From assembly GCA_015501595.1 (NCBI GenBank), contig JADNRX010000175.1:1-64000 (forward strand): a stretch of 64,000 nucleotides of DNA, given 5' to 3'. The position numbers were made by a program, and so were the translations under genes. Below the pieces are notes generated by a model. That model saw only the letters and a program-made list of their open reading frames with translations, was not told where the DNA came from and did no database searches. The stretch's first letter is position 1, and each line of letters opens with the position of its first letter. The DNA comes from Hymenopellis radicata (taxonomy: Eukaryota; Basidiomycota; Agaricomycetes; Agaricales; Physalacriaceae). Shown here in pieces: positions 41,173 to 53,430 of this stretch.

Positions 41173-41692
41173 AGTCTGGAGCTTATGTACCGTGTGCATG
41201 TGAGGTGCACCTCGGAGTTTAAAAGACATCAGTTGCCGAGCCTCAGCCGCCGGACCGCAGTGTACCGAGATTCAGATTCGTCCGAATGGAGTCTTGACTA
41301 TACGGCGACCACCTGCAAAATGAGCGCGCGACTGTATTGCAGCTAGACATACCCTATTCTCATATCCCGATTCCCAATGCATGGTCTCTCTTCCTGAGCT
41401 AGAGCCATCTACTATCCCCACCATTCAGCACGAAGTCGGTTCACGGAAATGGCTTGATGCCTTACTCTGCAAGAAGTGCGATAAGTTCCTTCTCTCTATT
41501 AACCGCAAAGCTACCGCTCTTTCAATATCTAGTGACCGAGGATACATTTTTGAGCATCGGTCAACGCAATATCATACACGGATTTGATTCTAAGCGGGGT
41601 GACGGAGATTTCCGCAGGTGCCAGGCCGGCCAACAGTAAATTTCAAACTCCGAGGTGCACCTTACAAGCACACGGTACATAAGCTCCAGACT
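41173..41692. mobile_element. 520-bp element with 48-bp inverted repeats
   Basis: 41173-41220 (AGTCTGGAGCTTATGTACCG...) is the inverted complement of 41645-41692 with only a few mismatches. Flanks are compatible with a short TAG target duplication. No protein is encoded in the 420-bp interior. Superfamily unknown; it could also be a simple inverted duplication. Confidence 0.65.
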
Positions 41693-43482
41693 AGCAGGAC
41701 CGCTTTCCAGTCTACGCGACAAGGACATATTGGACTCAAGGCGTCGGCGGCTAGGGACACATGGAGCGGGAATGAGTGTCAGCAATGCGTCGTCAACGGC
41801 TGGGACAGGCGGCTTTCTGAGGGCATTGTACTGCGAAGTTTGATTTTTGGTGCGCTTCCCAGCGTAGCGTTTGACCTTGCTAATTTGTCTGCAGCCCCCC
41901 CACGAGGCTACGAGCCATCTCCTTCCGAGATTTATTGGCATTCCCTCTGCGTTTACGACTCTCAGACGTTTGTTCCTCTTGTCCGGCATCGAGAACACGG
42001 GCGGGCACCACAGGGAACGTCCCCGAAAACTACATTCGCAAGCACCCGGACAATGTCAGCGACCCTCGCTAGTGCTCGAACCAACACGGCGGCCACAGCA
42101 AGCCCCCGGACGACTCCATTCTCGCAGTAGGACACGGACAATAATTGCAGAACGGCGTGGTCGCAGTCCGCCAGTCCGCCTTCCTGGAGGTAGTGCCGTC
42201 AATATCACCCCACGCGACGACAACAGCAAGCACGACCCCTGTCACTAGCAAGACGTGAGCGAGACACGATGATACACCGAAGATAGCCCCCAGCCGCGCC
42301 CAGACGGAAAAGAATAGGACGGTCAATATCCTTCGGGTCGCACGAATGCATACGGTGCGCCTATTTCTTCTTGTCCACATCTTATAATAATCAACCATCA
42401 GCGCAGTCGGACCTTATCTGACTACCCTCGCTAAACAGCGCCCCAAGAAGTTCGACGTTAAGTATTCTGCCAACGTTCTGGGACCTGCTCCGCCTGCTTC
42501 GTCCTTCTTTTTGACAACGCACCTCCAGATGTATTGTAATGCCCTTATATTTTTTAATAGACTTGTACCTTCACCTTTTCACTGCGATCTTTCATCAAGG
42601 ACATTTAGAACCAAATCATCCTGACCCGACGACCTCTTCGTCAAGCTTCCGAGTATCATCGCTGGACTCAAACGCTTGCTCAAATGACGATCTGCCTTGC
42701 GGCTACACTAAATCTTTCACAAACCTGTACACGCAGCTTGGGTGTCCGGGAAGCTACGTGTCCTTGTAACGTTGACGCACCGATATTAGGTTAGAGAGTG
42801 CTGAGTCGCAATTACCGCCAGTGCAGTCCCAGGAAATGAGGCCCTTTGGTCTCTTTCAGGACGGGTGGAGTGCTATATCCTGCCATATGAGGAAATAGTG
42901 GCGCGAGGACCACGACTTCCCGGAGAGTGAGGAACAGCCGTCGTAAGGCTATATGGCGCGCGGGCTCGTATGGGAGAGGGCGTTAAACCCATAGAAGTAG
43001 AGGTTTGAATCGTTTCTTGTTCTAGTATCGACCATAAGGCGCTGGAGGCGCATGAGAAGACGGTCACAAGGGAGCGAAGAGTAATTGTATGAGAGTAATG
43101 GATAACCACTTGTAAGTTTGGAGTGGGTATCGTGTTACATGTATTGATTCTGATTTGTAGAAGAAGAACGTTTGACGACCTTATTTGCATGATGGCGGAC
43201 ATGACCACATAAATGGACTGACCACGACGACCGTATGTTTGCAGGACAGGTAGAACCTCGTAAGCAACTTGGTGAGAAGGACACTGAAGGAAGTTCGAGA
43301 TGAGGAAGAGATCAGAATCAAAATTGACGCCGGTAGACCGCACGGACACACACAGTTATTAGAAGTCCTGTAGAGTAAGAAGAAATGAAGTAAACCACTG
43401 AGTAGATTGCCTCCACCGAATAAGGAAGTCTGTCCGCCCGTCTGAACAATATCTACGAGTTGCAGTAAGACGATAGCCACCG
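41693..43482. other. No firm gene
   Basis: Several open frames on both strands without recognisable domains. A hydrophobic minus-strand stretch at 43360-43520 (TAYTVAVAIVLLQLVDIVQT) looks like a membrane helix and adjoins the end of the MYND gene, but lies in a different frame from it. It may be the end of another, truncated membrane-protein gene. Confidence 0.35.
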
Positions 43483-45364
43483 CTACTGTGTAGGCTGTTC
43501 TAAGGGACGCGGCAACTCCGGCAAGTACGTCGCTGTTGGATTCCGAATCCACTCCGGTGTTAATAGAGCGCAGCACTCGAAATGCGGGTGCAGACCACCG
43601 TGAGGAAGCAACAGGAATACAATGATACCTCGGGAATTCATGACGTTTTGGTCAGTGGAAAAACGTTGACCGACCGAATCCTTCCAGGCATCATCGCGAG
43701 GCCCGTACTTTACGTCGAGGACGAGCTTGGAAGCGTCAACGGTGAGGATCCATGCAGGCTGATGGATGAGGTAGTTCCCTCTCCGGACGAGGTCATGAAC
43801 GGTGGCGCTTAGATACGCGGTTTCTTTCGGAGTCAAGAATCCAGTTTCGGTTTGGACGCCGCCTCGACTGTCTGATCATCGATTAGCTAGGAAGCATCGA
43901 CTAAAGACATCACACCCACCAATACGATATTGCTGGAAAGAACTGCATAAAGTTCTATGACCCGCAATCCAATGCGTCCTCTGGCATGACCTCGAGCAGT
44001 ACTGGGATATGCTGCATCCAGCACAACGCGCTGGCGTGACCGTCTTCTCGCGCTCAGGACACTGCAGCGGAATCAGATTAAGTGGGAGATGAAGATGTGT
44101 AAGATGCGCACCCCTACAGCGTCACAGATAGAAGGAACGGCTCCCATACCAGTGTAACGCGCGGTAATCGTCTGACATAACTCGCGCCATATTGGTCGCG
44201 TCCAATCCAATTCTAATTCCAAAACGGACTTCCGCATGCGTTCAGCCTCTCTCAGAACGGAGGAATAGCACATGTAAAGCGCCACTGAGTCCAAAACTTT
44301 ATCCAGACGTGGAAGAAGCGGCTCGTATTCTGTAGGAGGAATGTGTGCATCCTGCGCAAGGCGACGGAACTGGAGGACACTCGGAATGAAGCCATGCCGG
44401 AGCACTAAAAGGACAGCCTCCTTCCCGACGAACTGAATCGCCCAGTCGACAGCAGAAACGAGAAGCATGAATAAGGGGCAAGCCATGTCCCAAATGTCCT
44501 CACTAAGAGCGTCCTCGCTAGTAATGTCACAACGGACAACCCGCCAGGCAACTTCGGTGGTACGACGCTGGGTCATGGGATCATATATGGCGGAATGAAA
44601 TCTACCGTTGCGGAAACAGTGGGCCATAAGTGCATAGGCGGTTGCCATATCGCGAAGAGCGCCAAGAAGAATGCCCCGATCCTGCGTGGCACGTAATCTT
44701 TGCAAGGCATCCTGAACGACACGATTAAAGCAGAACATGGTAAGCGTGGGGGACACGGCGAGTCGTTTGACGATGGTATCTGCGTTGTCGCGCCCGTCCT
44801 GAACGAAGATGAGCAGTATTTCGCACAGCTCTGTGAAAATGTCGATGGAGTCTGGACGTGATATGGACGAGGTGTGGTGGAAGAGCAAGTCTGGGACAAC
44901 GTGAACAACGAAGAGGTGGTTGCCGGGAGGCATACGGACGGAGTTGAGACAACGTATGACATCAGGCTGCCGAGTATCGTCAATGGCATCTGTAAGACAC
45001 TGGAGAGATATGCGATGGAAGTCCTCCGTATACTCGGGGCCTTGTTAGTGACAATAATATCCCCGGCAAAGGCTGTGATCCAAGCAAGAAGTGCGGGTAG
45101 AATAGCAACGATCAGACGCGTAGACTCTGCCAATAATTCGGGACTTGCAGGTCTCGTGTCGGATTGGAATATATGAAAGCCGCGGAAGAGAACGCAAACG
45201 CGATTCAGAACGTCGCTAGGATCGGAAGATGACGGCGGGAGCACATCTGGGATATCGGGAAGCAACAGGCGAACTCCAGTTCCGAATGTTCGAAAGCTCT
45301 CCATGTCCTGCATGGCATGTCTAGCCATGATTTCGAAATTCGTACCCCGATCGGAAGTCGGCAT
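43483..45364 (-). CDS. MYND zinc-finger protein A, 579 aa
   Basis: Four exons close in frame: 45364-45034, 44989-44112, 44061-43920 and 43871-43483 (1740 nt). Introns are 44, 50 and 48 nt. The N-terminal 400 residues are helical (DLLFHHTSSISRPDSIDIFT; FVGKEAVLLVLRHGFIPSVL). The MYND finger crosses the second intron: CDAVG/CPEREKTVTPARC, AGCSISQYCSRSC, QRTHWIAGHRTLC. The C-terminal domain (LTPKETAYLSATVHDLVRRG, NYLIHQPAWILTVDASKLVL) follows. This matches an expanded family of MYND-finger proteins in mushrooms with no assigned function; the finger normally mediates protein-protein contacts. It starts 160 bp from a divergent pseudokinase gene and has a decayed tandem paralogue at 46949-48796. 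Confidence 0.82.
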
Positions 45365-45524
45365 GGAAAGCTGCGTGGAATTCGGAAACGAAACCTGTGA
45401 CAGGGAGTGGAAAATGTCGCTTACATGGAGTCGCTCAAGAGAAAGCCGCATCAGAACACGTGTTGCGCACGTGTCAAGAGCCGGGATCACCCGGACCACT
45501 ACAGCTGTCTACACGCTCTCCTCA

Positions 45525-46711
45525 ATGCCTTTCCCCGAACAGCTCACAGCAAGCTCCTTACTTTCTCCAGAGACCGTCACTGAAAGCGTGCGGACCTCGC
45601 GCGTTGTCTACACGTCTCATGCCGATTTTCTTAGCGACTGTCGGAAATGGCGCGAGGATTGTAAGAAGCAGAGCAGGGATCCAATAGGCGAAGGAATCCG
45701 CTTACAAGCTTCATTCGACATTCCTCTCAAAAAGTGCCCTTCCCGCTGGAGCTTTCATCAGGATTCCGCCAACCGTTGCCGCTTTTAGGCCTTGGCGCAG
45801 ACCAGAGCGCGGGAACTTTCGTTGGAAGCTTGACCTTGCGCAAGTGCTTGAGAGTCAACGAAAGAGGAAAGCCTGATATGTGGATTGCCGACCTTGTCGA
45901 GGCTGACAACGAGGCGGGAAAGGGCTCTGCACAACGTGTTGTGCTCAAAATTGCGCAGCAGTCCTCCCAAGATATTCCCGAGTTCGAGGCCACCCTTGAT
46001 CCGTCCAAAGTGAAGGTCCTCCGCGCCATTAATCTTGTTGCTGGGGAGTTCTTCATTTACGAAAGACTTGCTCATCTACAAGGTTGGCTTCTGCCCTACT
46101 CATTTGGTCTTCACAAGGTAAATGTCATGCTGGCTGGATGACGCTTCACGAGTTCTCACATCATATTGTAGATCACGATGTCAAACGACGAGGACGCATA
46201 CATATTTATTACGGAGTACATCGAAGGTCGCAACCTTCGTACATGGAAAGAGGACAATGCCCACCCCGAACACCCTGCACCCGTACCTCCAATTCTCACA
46301 AACTATTTCGAGAAAGGCATAACAATGGTACGATCCGAATAATGTCGACTGTGAATGTGTAATCAGATCTTCTAGATTCCACTTTTTATGGACCTTCTCG
46401 CCGTGCTGCACGCCAATGGCATCGTTCACATGGGGCTTTATCACTCTCCGGAACATGTCATTCTCGTCGAGGACAGCGAGACGGCAGCGGTAACCGGGGT
46501 CGTATTCGTCGAATTCAAGATGGCAGCCACAAAGGATAGTATCTCGGGTGGGACTACGATGAGCAAGCTCATGGACTTTGAAACCATGAGCGTACTTTCC
46601 CACGTCACAGATTGCTGCCCTACGCATCGACGGATGTTCGGCAAGTGGATGCAGGCGGAGAAAATGGTTGCCCCACAGCATCTTTTTTCGGGCGTGGACC
46701 TCTCAGATTAG
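45525..46711 (+). CDS. Protein kinase-like protein (pseudokinase), 336 aa
   Basis: Four exons close in frame: 45525-45660, 45735-46117, 46172-46327 and 46376-46711 (1011 nt). A kinase-type fold is suggested by RVVLKIAQ (Lys position), GEFFIYERLAHLQG (helix C), IFITEYIEGRNLRTW (hinge), LLAVLHANGIVHMGLYHSPE (catalytic loop) and VVFVEFKMA (metal-binding position). The HRD Asp is Gly-Leu in HMGLYHSP and the DFG motif is VEF, so catalysis is unlikely. First intron (45661-45734) is inferred because it restores the frame. It lies between the two MYND genes, divergent from MYND A with 160 bp between starts, so co-regulation is possible. No signal peptide or membrane segment. Confidence 0.65.
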
Positions 46712-46948
46712 CGCCCAGAATGCTGTTGTAATTGTCGTGACAAGGCTGAAGGAATTGGTTACATGAAATAATGTTTACTGAAAGTATCTTTGCGAGATCG
46801 CCGAATGAAAAGTTAACTGTGAAAAACGAGCCAATGGCTACGAAGGAGATACCGATCCATGCTCACTCGTAGCCGCGAAAGTATATCGGAAGCCCAGTCC
46901 ATGGGGGAGCGCATCGCCACACCTCTTTCCTACGATTCAGTTCTAAGA
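46712..46948. other. Short intergenic stretch
   Basis: 3' sequences of the convergent pseudokinase and MYND B genes. Nothing else seen. Confidence 0.5.
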
Positions 46949-48796
46949 TTAGTTGCCTAAGAGATGCGTCAACTCCGGCAAGTACGTCGCTGTTGGATTC
47001 CGAATCCACTCCGGTGTTAATAGAGCGCAGCACTCGAAATGCGGGTGCAGACCACCGTGAGGAAGCAACAGGAATACAATGATACCTCGGGAATTCATGA
47101 CGTTTTGGTCTGTGGAAAAACGTTGACTGACGGAATCCTTCCAGGCATCGTCGGGAGGCCCGTACTTTACGTCGAGGACGAGCTGGGAAGCGTCAACGGT
47201 GAGAATCCACGCAGGCTGATGGATGAGGTAGTTCCCTGTCCGGACGAGGTCATGAACGGTGGCGCTTAGATACGCGGTTTCTTTCGGAGTCAAGAATCCA
47301 GTTTCGGTTTGGACGCCGCCTCGACTGTCTGATCTTCGATTAGCTGGGAAGCACCGACGAAAGACATCACACCCACCAATGCGATATTGCTGGAAAGAGC
47401 TGCACACAGCTCGATGACTGGCAATCCAATGCGTCCTCTGGCATGACCTCGAACAGTACTGGGATATGCTGCAGCCAGAACAACGCTCTGACGTGGCCGT
47501 ATTCTCGCGCTCAGGACACTGCAGCGGAATCAGATTAAGCGGGAGATGAAGCTGTGTGAGGTGCGCACCCCTACAGCGTCACAGATAGAAGGGACGGCTC
47601 CCATACTAGCGTAACGCGCGGTAATCTTCTGACATAACTCGCGCCAAATTGGTCGCGTCCAATCCAATTCTAATTCCAAAACGGACTTCCGCATGCGTTC
47701 GGCCTTTTTCAGAACAGAGGAATAGCACAGGTAAAGCGCCAGTGACTCGAAAACTTTATCCAAATACGAATAGAGGAGCTCGTATTTGTGCAGAGGAAGA
47801 TGGGCGTCCTGGGCCAAGCCATGGAACTGGAGGACACTCGGAATGAAGCCAAGCCGTAGCATCAAAAGGACAGCCTCTTTCCCTACACACATGATAGCCC
47901 GGTAGAAGAAAGAGAGGAGAAGGATGTATAAAGGCCACGCCACCTCGCAAATCTCTAAACGAAGGGAATCGTCGACCACTGAGATATAACAGCGAACAAG
48001 TCGCCATGCGACTTCGGTGGCGCGCCGCTGGCTCATAGGATCGAATATCGCGGACCAAAACCGCGGGTTGGGAGAACAATGAATCATGCACGCATACGCA
48101 GGACCGAGATCGTGGATCGCGGACTGCAATGCGATCCCATCCTGCGCAGCGCGTAGCCTTTGCAATGCGTCCTGAGCCACTCTATTAAAGCAGTACACGG
48201 CCACCGCGGGAGATACGGCGAGTCGTTTAACGATCGCATCCAGGTGCCCATGCTGTTCGATAAGTCTGACTAGTAGGTCACATAATTCCACTAAGACGTC
48301 GATGGAGTCGGGGCGGGAGATGGACGAGGCGTGGTGGAAGAGTAAGTCGGGGATGACGTGAACAACAAACAGGAGGTTTCCCGGAGGTATACAGTTGGAG
48401 TTGAAGCAGCGGATAACGTCGGGCCGATACCTATCGTGAATCACGTCTGTAAAAGTCGTGGGTATATTCGGACGCCTTGTTGGTGACGATGATATCGCTG
48501 GTGAAGGCTGTGATCCACGCAAGAAGTGTAGGCAGAAGAGCAACGATGAGAGCCATAGAATCAGCCAACATCTCTGGCGTCACGGGTCTCGTGTCTGTCT
48601 CGAAAATATGAAAGGCGTTAAAGAGAGCGCAGACACGATCCAGGATCCCGTCAGGATCAGATGGCGGAGGGAGGACATCGGGAAGATCGGGGAGCACGCG
48701 GCCTACTGCATGCTTGAACTTTTGGAAGCTCGCGCCATCCCGCAGAGCGTTCTTGGCAAGAATGCCTAGATCGGCAGTCAGCCTCGATGTCGACAT
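46949..48796 (-). pseudogene. MYND zinc-finger protein B, decayed tandem paralogue
   Basis: Collinear with MYND A over nearly its whole length: start MSTSRLTADLGILAKNALRD at 48796, helical region, the finger CPERENTATSERCSGCSISQ...HWIASHRAVC and the C-terminal LTPKETAYLSATVHDLVRTG ending TYLPEL plus a different tail, stop at 46949. The second and third introns are conserved. The first is not: MYND A has ccgaGTATAC...TTACAG, whereas here the donor reads gaATATAC and the intron is about 20 nt shorter. Translation therefore runs into a stop after SEYTHDFYRRDSR. Unless an unrecognised donor is used, this copy is inactive. Confidence 0.7.
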
Positions 48797-49404
48797 TGGT
48801 CACTACAGAAAAAAGATCATCGTTAACACAGTCTGCGACAGGACAGGGGATGGTGCTACTTACAGGAAGAGGAGGCAGAAAGAGTACCAGCAAAACTTTG
48901 AATCCGAACCGTGACGTTAGGCGTTCTTCTGTCCCGTCATGAACGTCAGGAAAACCAGAGAATGTAGAGAATTTATGACCCACCTGAAAACTACGAGTTA
49001 CTGGCGATGATGCGAGCTGTCTCCGACTGGTGATGGCGAAAGGCAACCAAGATCACCTGACGTTACCGGCATGATGGTCGCGTCCTACCAAATAGCCAGC
49101 TAACCCTGTCAAACATATTCACAGTAGGCCCCAGTCACAGTAACTCTTTTCAGTGATTGGTTCATTCGCGTAAAGCACAAGTATTATACTTCGCTTACAC
49201 CTGCAGAGAAACATCAGGATGCAAGTTGAACTTCTCAAACCACTGGTCATCGCGCCTGCTATTGACCATGCCCCTTCTCCGCCAGATGCAGACCCTCCAC
49301 CTAGTCAGAACATTTGTAGTCAGCCTGGATTTCTCCCAGCTGAATGTGCAGTGTACATTATTCACGTCTACAAACATGAATACAATTCTACATAGGAGCC
49401 TGTA
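48797..49404. other. No gene recognised
   Basis: Sequence between MYND B and the glycosyltransferase remnant. It may include the MYND B promoter. No reading frame or element can be supported. Confidence 0.4.
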
Positions 49405-50170
49405 ACTCCTGCGCGCGCCACCGTTCTCATTCAGAATATCAAGAACCGCAGGAATATCTGCCTTCATGTTAATTCATCTCAAGAACGAGTGTATCCGTCC
49501 CAGCCCTGCGAATGTGCGTTCAGTAACCAGAGAGGCGGTACGCGGAAAGACTCACCAACGATGATTGAACAGTGCACCACCGTGCGGTTCAATGACCACG
49601 GCGCACGTTGTCGTGAAACCACTCCATCAGAGCTTGCTGAGAGCCGAAAGACGCCCCATGCGCGACTAGCGTGAACGGTCTACGTACGGCAAGCGAGTCA
49701 GGTGCTATCCAAGAGGATACGAGAGATTCACCTTCTTATGGTGCCCACATTGGCTTTGACTGCCCAAAGCCAAACATCTCGACCGTCTTCAGAGACAGCC
49801 AGGGGTGCACGAGAGGCGCACGACAAGAGAAAGTATGTCTTTGCTCCCAGGCCGTGCTGCTTGTGATGCATCCGCTTGCCCTCGTAGCCCAGCATCTTCC
49901 GCATCTCCAAGACAGGGCCGCTAGGTTTGCTTCCGGGCCCTTCTAACCGTGGAGGAGGTGGGAGCCTTGACTAACGATATGGCTGAGTCGATGTGAGTAG
50001 TGAGTATGAGAAGGCGGCCGTACACGTTCGCGACGCGGTCGAGGAAGTGCTGGAACGACCAAGAGTCAGAGGACGTGGCGATGAGGAGGTTGTCGGTGGG
50101 ATAGCCGTCGTCCGTGATCTTCATCCTGTTCGGAAGAATCTCCAAGCCAGCCGTGGAGACACCGTCGCTC
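49405..50170 (-). pseudogene. GT61/DUF563-type glycosyltransferase, decayed
   Basis: Fragments in the right order: GYPTDNLLIATSSDSWSFQH FLDRV (about 50100-50030), GPVLEMRKMLGYEGKRMHHK (about 49920), PWLSLKTVEMFGFGQSKP in another frame (about 49810-49755), EPHGGALFNHR (about 49602-49560), then after a 50-nt intron WAGTDTLVLEMN and NMKADIPAVLDILNENGG (about 49470-49410). These match the conserved blocks of fungal GT61 family enzymes, which add sugars to glycans in the secretory pathway. The frame changes several times and about 40 residues are missing between LEMN and NMKAD, so this is a remnant. The N-terminal region is not recognised. Confidence 0.6.
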
Positions 50171-50224
50171 ATGCATGCGAGGTCACTCCAGGAATCGGCG
50201 GCGGGTTTCCCTTATACGTCGCGT

Positions 50225-50680
50225 TCACGACGATCTGGGAGCGTAATCAGTAATGGCCGCCAGAAAGGAGGCGTCACGGCGTACAATATTCTGTCTGGCC
50301 TGGCCGCTGTAGCAGACAAAGCCGTCCTGTTTGCAGAGTGCTGCGCGTTCACGGATGGCGTCTATGAGACCATTCCACTGCTTCTTGTCGTCTCCCCGCG
50401 AAGGAAATACGTAGGCGGAATTCGGGGTAAAGGATGCATAGTACTGAGGCGTTGTTGGATGGCACTCTGACGGCAAAGGCGGAAAGTAGGTGGGCTGTTA
50501 TGCGCGAGAGATGCGGTCTGCTTCCGCCAAGCCTGTATCGGAGTTGAATTTTTTGATTGCCACGTCTCGGCAGGCGGCGCCGTTTAAACGCCCAGGCATT
50601 CGACTTGAATCGCAACCAGTTGGCTCTACAGTGGTCGAGGACGTCCCGTACCTGGTGTATCAGGCCATAAAAGGTCATAG
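50225..50680 (-). CDS. Possible gene fragment upstream of the GT61 remnant
   Basis: Two coding-like stretches: LIHQVRDVLDHCRANWLRFK (about 50660) and YYASFTPNSAYVFPSRGDDK...AIRERAALCKQDGFVCYSGQ (about 50440-50320). A short phrase CRDVAIKKFNSD near 50550 recalls the ATP-site lysine of kinases but is isolated. I cannot join them or name a family. They may belong to a remnant related or unrelated to the GT61 gene. Confidence 0.25.
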
Positions 50681-51284
50681 CTTGCGGGTTCGAGTCGCTT
50701 TCATCAGAGGTCTTGGGTATCAGTTGTATGCCTTCCTCCTCAAGTACTATCAGCAGTGCGTCGTCGTCGTTCTTTGTGTGATTTCAGTGTATATTTAGGT
50801 AGCTTGTTAGAGAGTATTAGCACAGGAAGAGACTACTTAGCGTTGTTTTGCTGCCACTGTCCGCCATGTCGCCGACTCGAGACATATCATGATAGGAATG
50901 CACAGCGCTAAAGCTTCGATTCTCTTTGATTGTTGCCAAGCCCTCGTCAATGAGGAGTTGAAGATGTTTCCGGCTCGCTGTTCAACGCGTAATTAGAACT
51001 TGGCTATACGATAAGCGTCCTCCTCCTTCCTTCCATACACTCACGCAGTTTCAGCATACTCGGCGGCGGTACACTGTACGCAAGATCGGGTCAACTGCCG
51101 AATGCCGAAACAATGCATTCTCGTAGCTATCTAGCGTCAAATCTGTGTCGCTTTGGTTGCATCGCAATCGAGGACATGCATCACACATTTGTGTGTTGCC
51201 CTCAATTCTCGACATACGCGCGGATGCGCTGAAGGATGTTGAGCGGGTAACGAGAATGCAATCAAGACCGGCGACAAGGACTCC
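50681..51284. other. No gene recognised
   Basis: Intergenic; only short open frames. Confidence 0.35.
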
Positions 51285-51287
51285 AAA

Positions 51288-51581
51288 GTGTCCAACTTTC
51301 CCTTGCTTAAACATGCGGCTGAGTCCCTCTTCCTTGACAATCCTGTCATCTGGCCTCTTGCATTGACCCAGTTTTATTTAGGCCATGTTCCTCCTCTTGA
51401 TGGGCTCATACCTCGTGATGCTTTTTCCAGTGGCATCCTACGGGACAGGGTCCTTCGAAATATTTCCTCTTCTTGGCACATTACCTTTGTTCGACTTGCC
51501 GGACGCATCTGGGGCGATTACACGCGTCGGGTTGCCACATCCAAGGGCATATCCGCACGTCGTTTCCGTGCAAGCAACTGA
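51288..51581 (+). CDS. Orphan reading frame, possibly a non-LTR retrotransposon tail
   Basis: Encodes LKHAAESLFLDNPVIWPLAL, TQFYLGHVPPLDGLIPRDAF and WHITFVRLAGRIWGDYTRR. It has a convincing protein-like composition and ends at a stop. The phrase pattern recalls C-terminal regions of fungal LINE-type proteins that I have some memory of, but this is weak. No start, upstream exon or neighbouring reverse transcriptase was found. Confidence 0.3.
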   Translation: MSNFPLLKHAAESLFLDNPVIWPLALTQFYLGHVPPLDGLIPRDAFSSGILRDRVLRNISSSWHITFVRLAGRIWGDYTRRVATSKGISARRFRASN

Positions 51582-53430
51582 CTTTTCATGTTTACCGTTC
51601 TCACCGATAACCCGGTAGCTTTCCCTGACGTGGGTTTTGTCCTCACAGAGGTTTTCCCCGCAGGGTTTTGAGGCACCCGTGGTCTGCGTCGCCATTCACT
51701 GTCATGACATATACGGTCCGTCGGGACTATGTCCTTAGCTATTTATTTAGCGTAGCGGAATCTATGCAAAGGGCACAGCAAACGACTCCGATCACGATCA
51801 CAAATCTCATCCCAAATCCGACGACATCACGTGTCCAAAATTTGTTGATAAGCGACGGTCAAGGCAATCCTCGCTAACTCTGGCGGTTCTTTCAGCTGTC
51901 GTCGACTGAATGGTATTTGAAAAATTCTTTATGACTACTATTGAATACCGGTATGTGAAAACCTTGGATCATAAAATGCGGCATGGACCGCCGACTAGGT
52001 CTCATGCCCGTCGCCATTCTTGTCTTATCTTAACCCAACTACATGGGTACTCAACACCGAAGCATTATTTGACCTGGTGAGTCGCGTCATTCACTCTGCG
52101 ATTCTCTTCGTCTTGATGTGTAGTCTTAACGTCGTCTGGCAGGATGGCATACTACACGGTGGAACACCCACAATCGCTACAGACCCGAGTATACACACAC
52201 ATCACTATGCAACTTCTTCACGTGTGTCTTTGACCGAATGTGAAGTACAAGCCACATGCACGTCGACCTAATTGTCCAAGTTGATCCAAATCGACCTGAT
52301 ACGCAGGCTCGCGATGCGGCGTGCTTACCGCACCGTTCATCCCGAAGCCCCTCCCGTCGGAGTCTTCCGCTAACATGCGGCATGAAGTATGGAAGCACGG
52401 TCCCTCATTGTATCGGTAACTACCAACAGTGGACTCGATGGTTGGGCGACGTCCTGGGCGTAGTATCCATACATGGCACCGGTCGACACAGCTTGACACG
52501 AATACCATATTCGGCCTCGGCTTTCATGAACCCAACTTCCAAAGGCGTTACTATTCGATAATATCTCCATTCGTAGCATCCTTACGGCGGTCAGAACCCT
52601 GTTGGTATATCACACCCCCCCGCGACGTGATAAAAGGAAGAGGCAATCAACCCCGATCGGGAACGACACAAAGCAAGCAATAACACGTGTTGGAAAAGTT
52701 ATGCACACGCGATCACTGGGTCGAAAATCGACTTTCCAGGACGCTTTGACCAGCGACGTTCAATGCGTTAGGGAACGCGCAGTCGTCTCGAAGAGGTCCT
52801 ACATCCAGTTGTCGCGTGAGTCGCTCGCTGCTCTATTAGACTGTCATTAATGCTGATATTTTTTAAAGCTCTTTCTGTCAGGATCAATCAGGCGCCGTAC
52901 AAAGAAATTCTTTGGGGTTATTGGGTCTTTCATTCTAGAACCGTATTTTAGGACCACCCGTCTGATGCTTAGGGTTCGTTGTCGGTGTGCACCTACCGCG
53001 CTTTCAACCATTTCCTAAAACCCTTTCGTTATAAAGTCGTGTGCTCGAACAGGGCGCGACGACTCCTCTTCGTTCTCATATTAGACATCCGTGTCATTGA
53101 TTTGTGAGTTGTCTTCCAACGTCTGGCTTTCGCCTCTGACGCCTCTCATTCCAGCCACAGATCTTCGTTCGGTGTACATTCTTCTTTCATAATGAAAATG
53201 ACGACAATAACGAGGCGACAACGACCACTCAAGCCTGCACCGGTAACTCCTCCGGAATCTCCTACATTACCAGACACACTCCTACCCATTGTCAATGTCC
53301 GCTCAGACGACTGTCCAGTCAAACCCGCCACGCTCATCGGCCCCATCCGCATCAAGGAGACCGAGACCATGAGATCGGGACGGGACCCCCACGCTCGCAC
53401 AAAGCTCGTACTGCCGCGGCGGCTCCGATT
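51582..53430. other. No firm gene; 5' region of the HMG-box gene
   Basis: No recognisable domain. An open frame starting MKMTTITRRQRPLKPAPVTP at 53192 leads toward the HMG gene and could be an upstream exon, but no intron joins it in phase. Confidence 0.35.

Noticed and set aside
43181..43576. Hydrophobic C-terminal extension of MYND A
   Set aside because: It is in a different frame; the MYND A frame ends at 43483 and exon phases close there.
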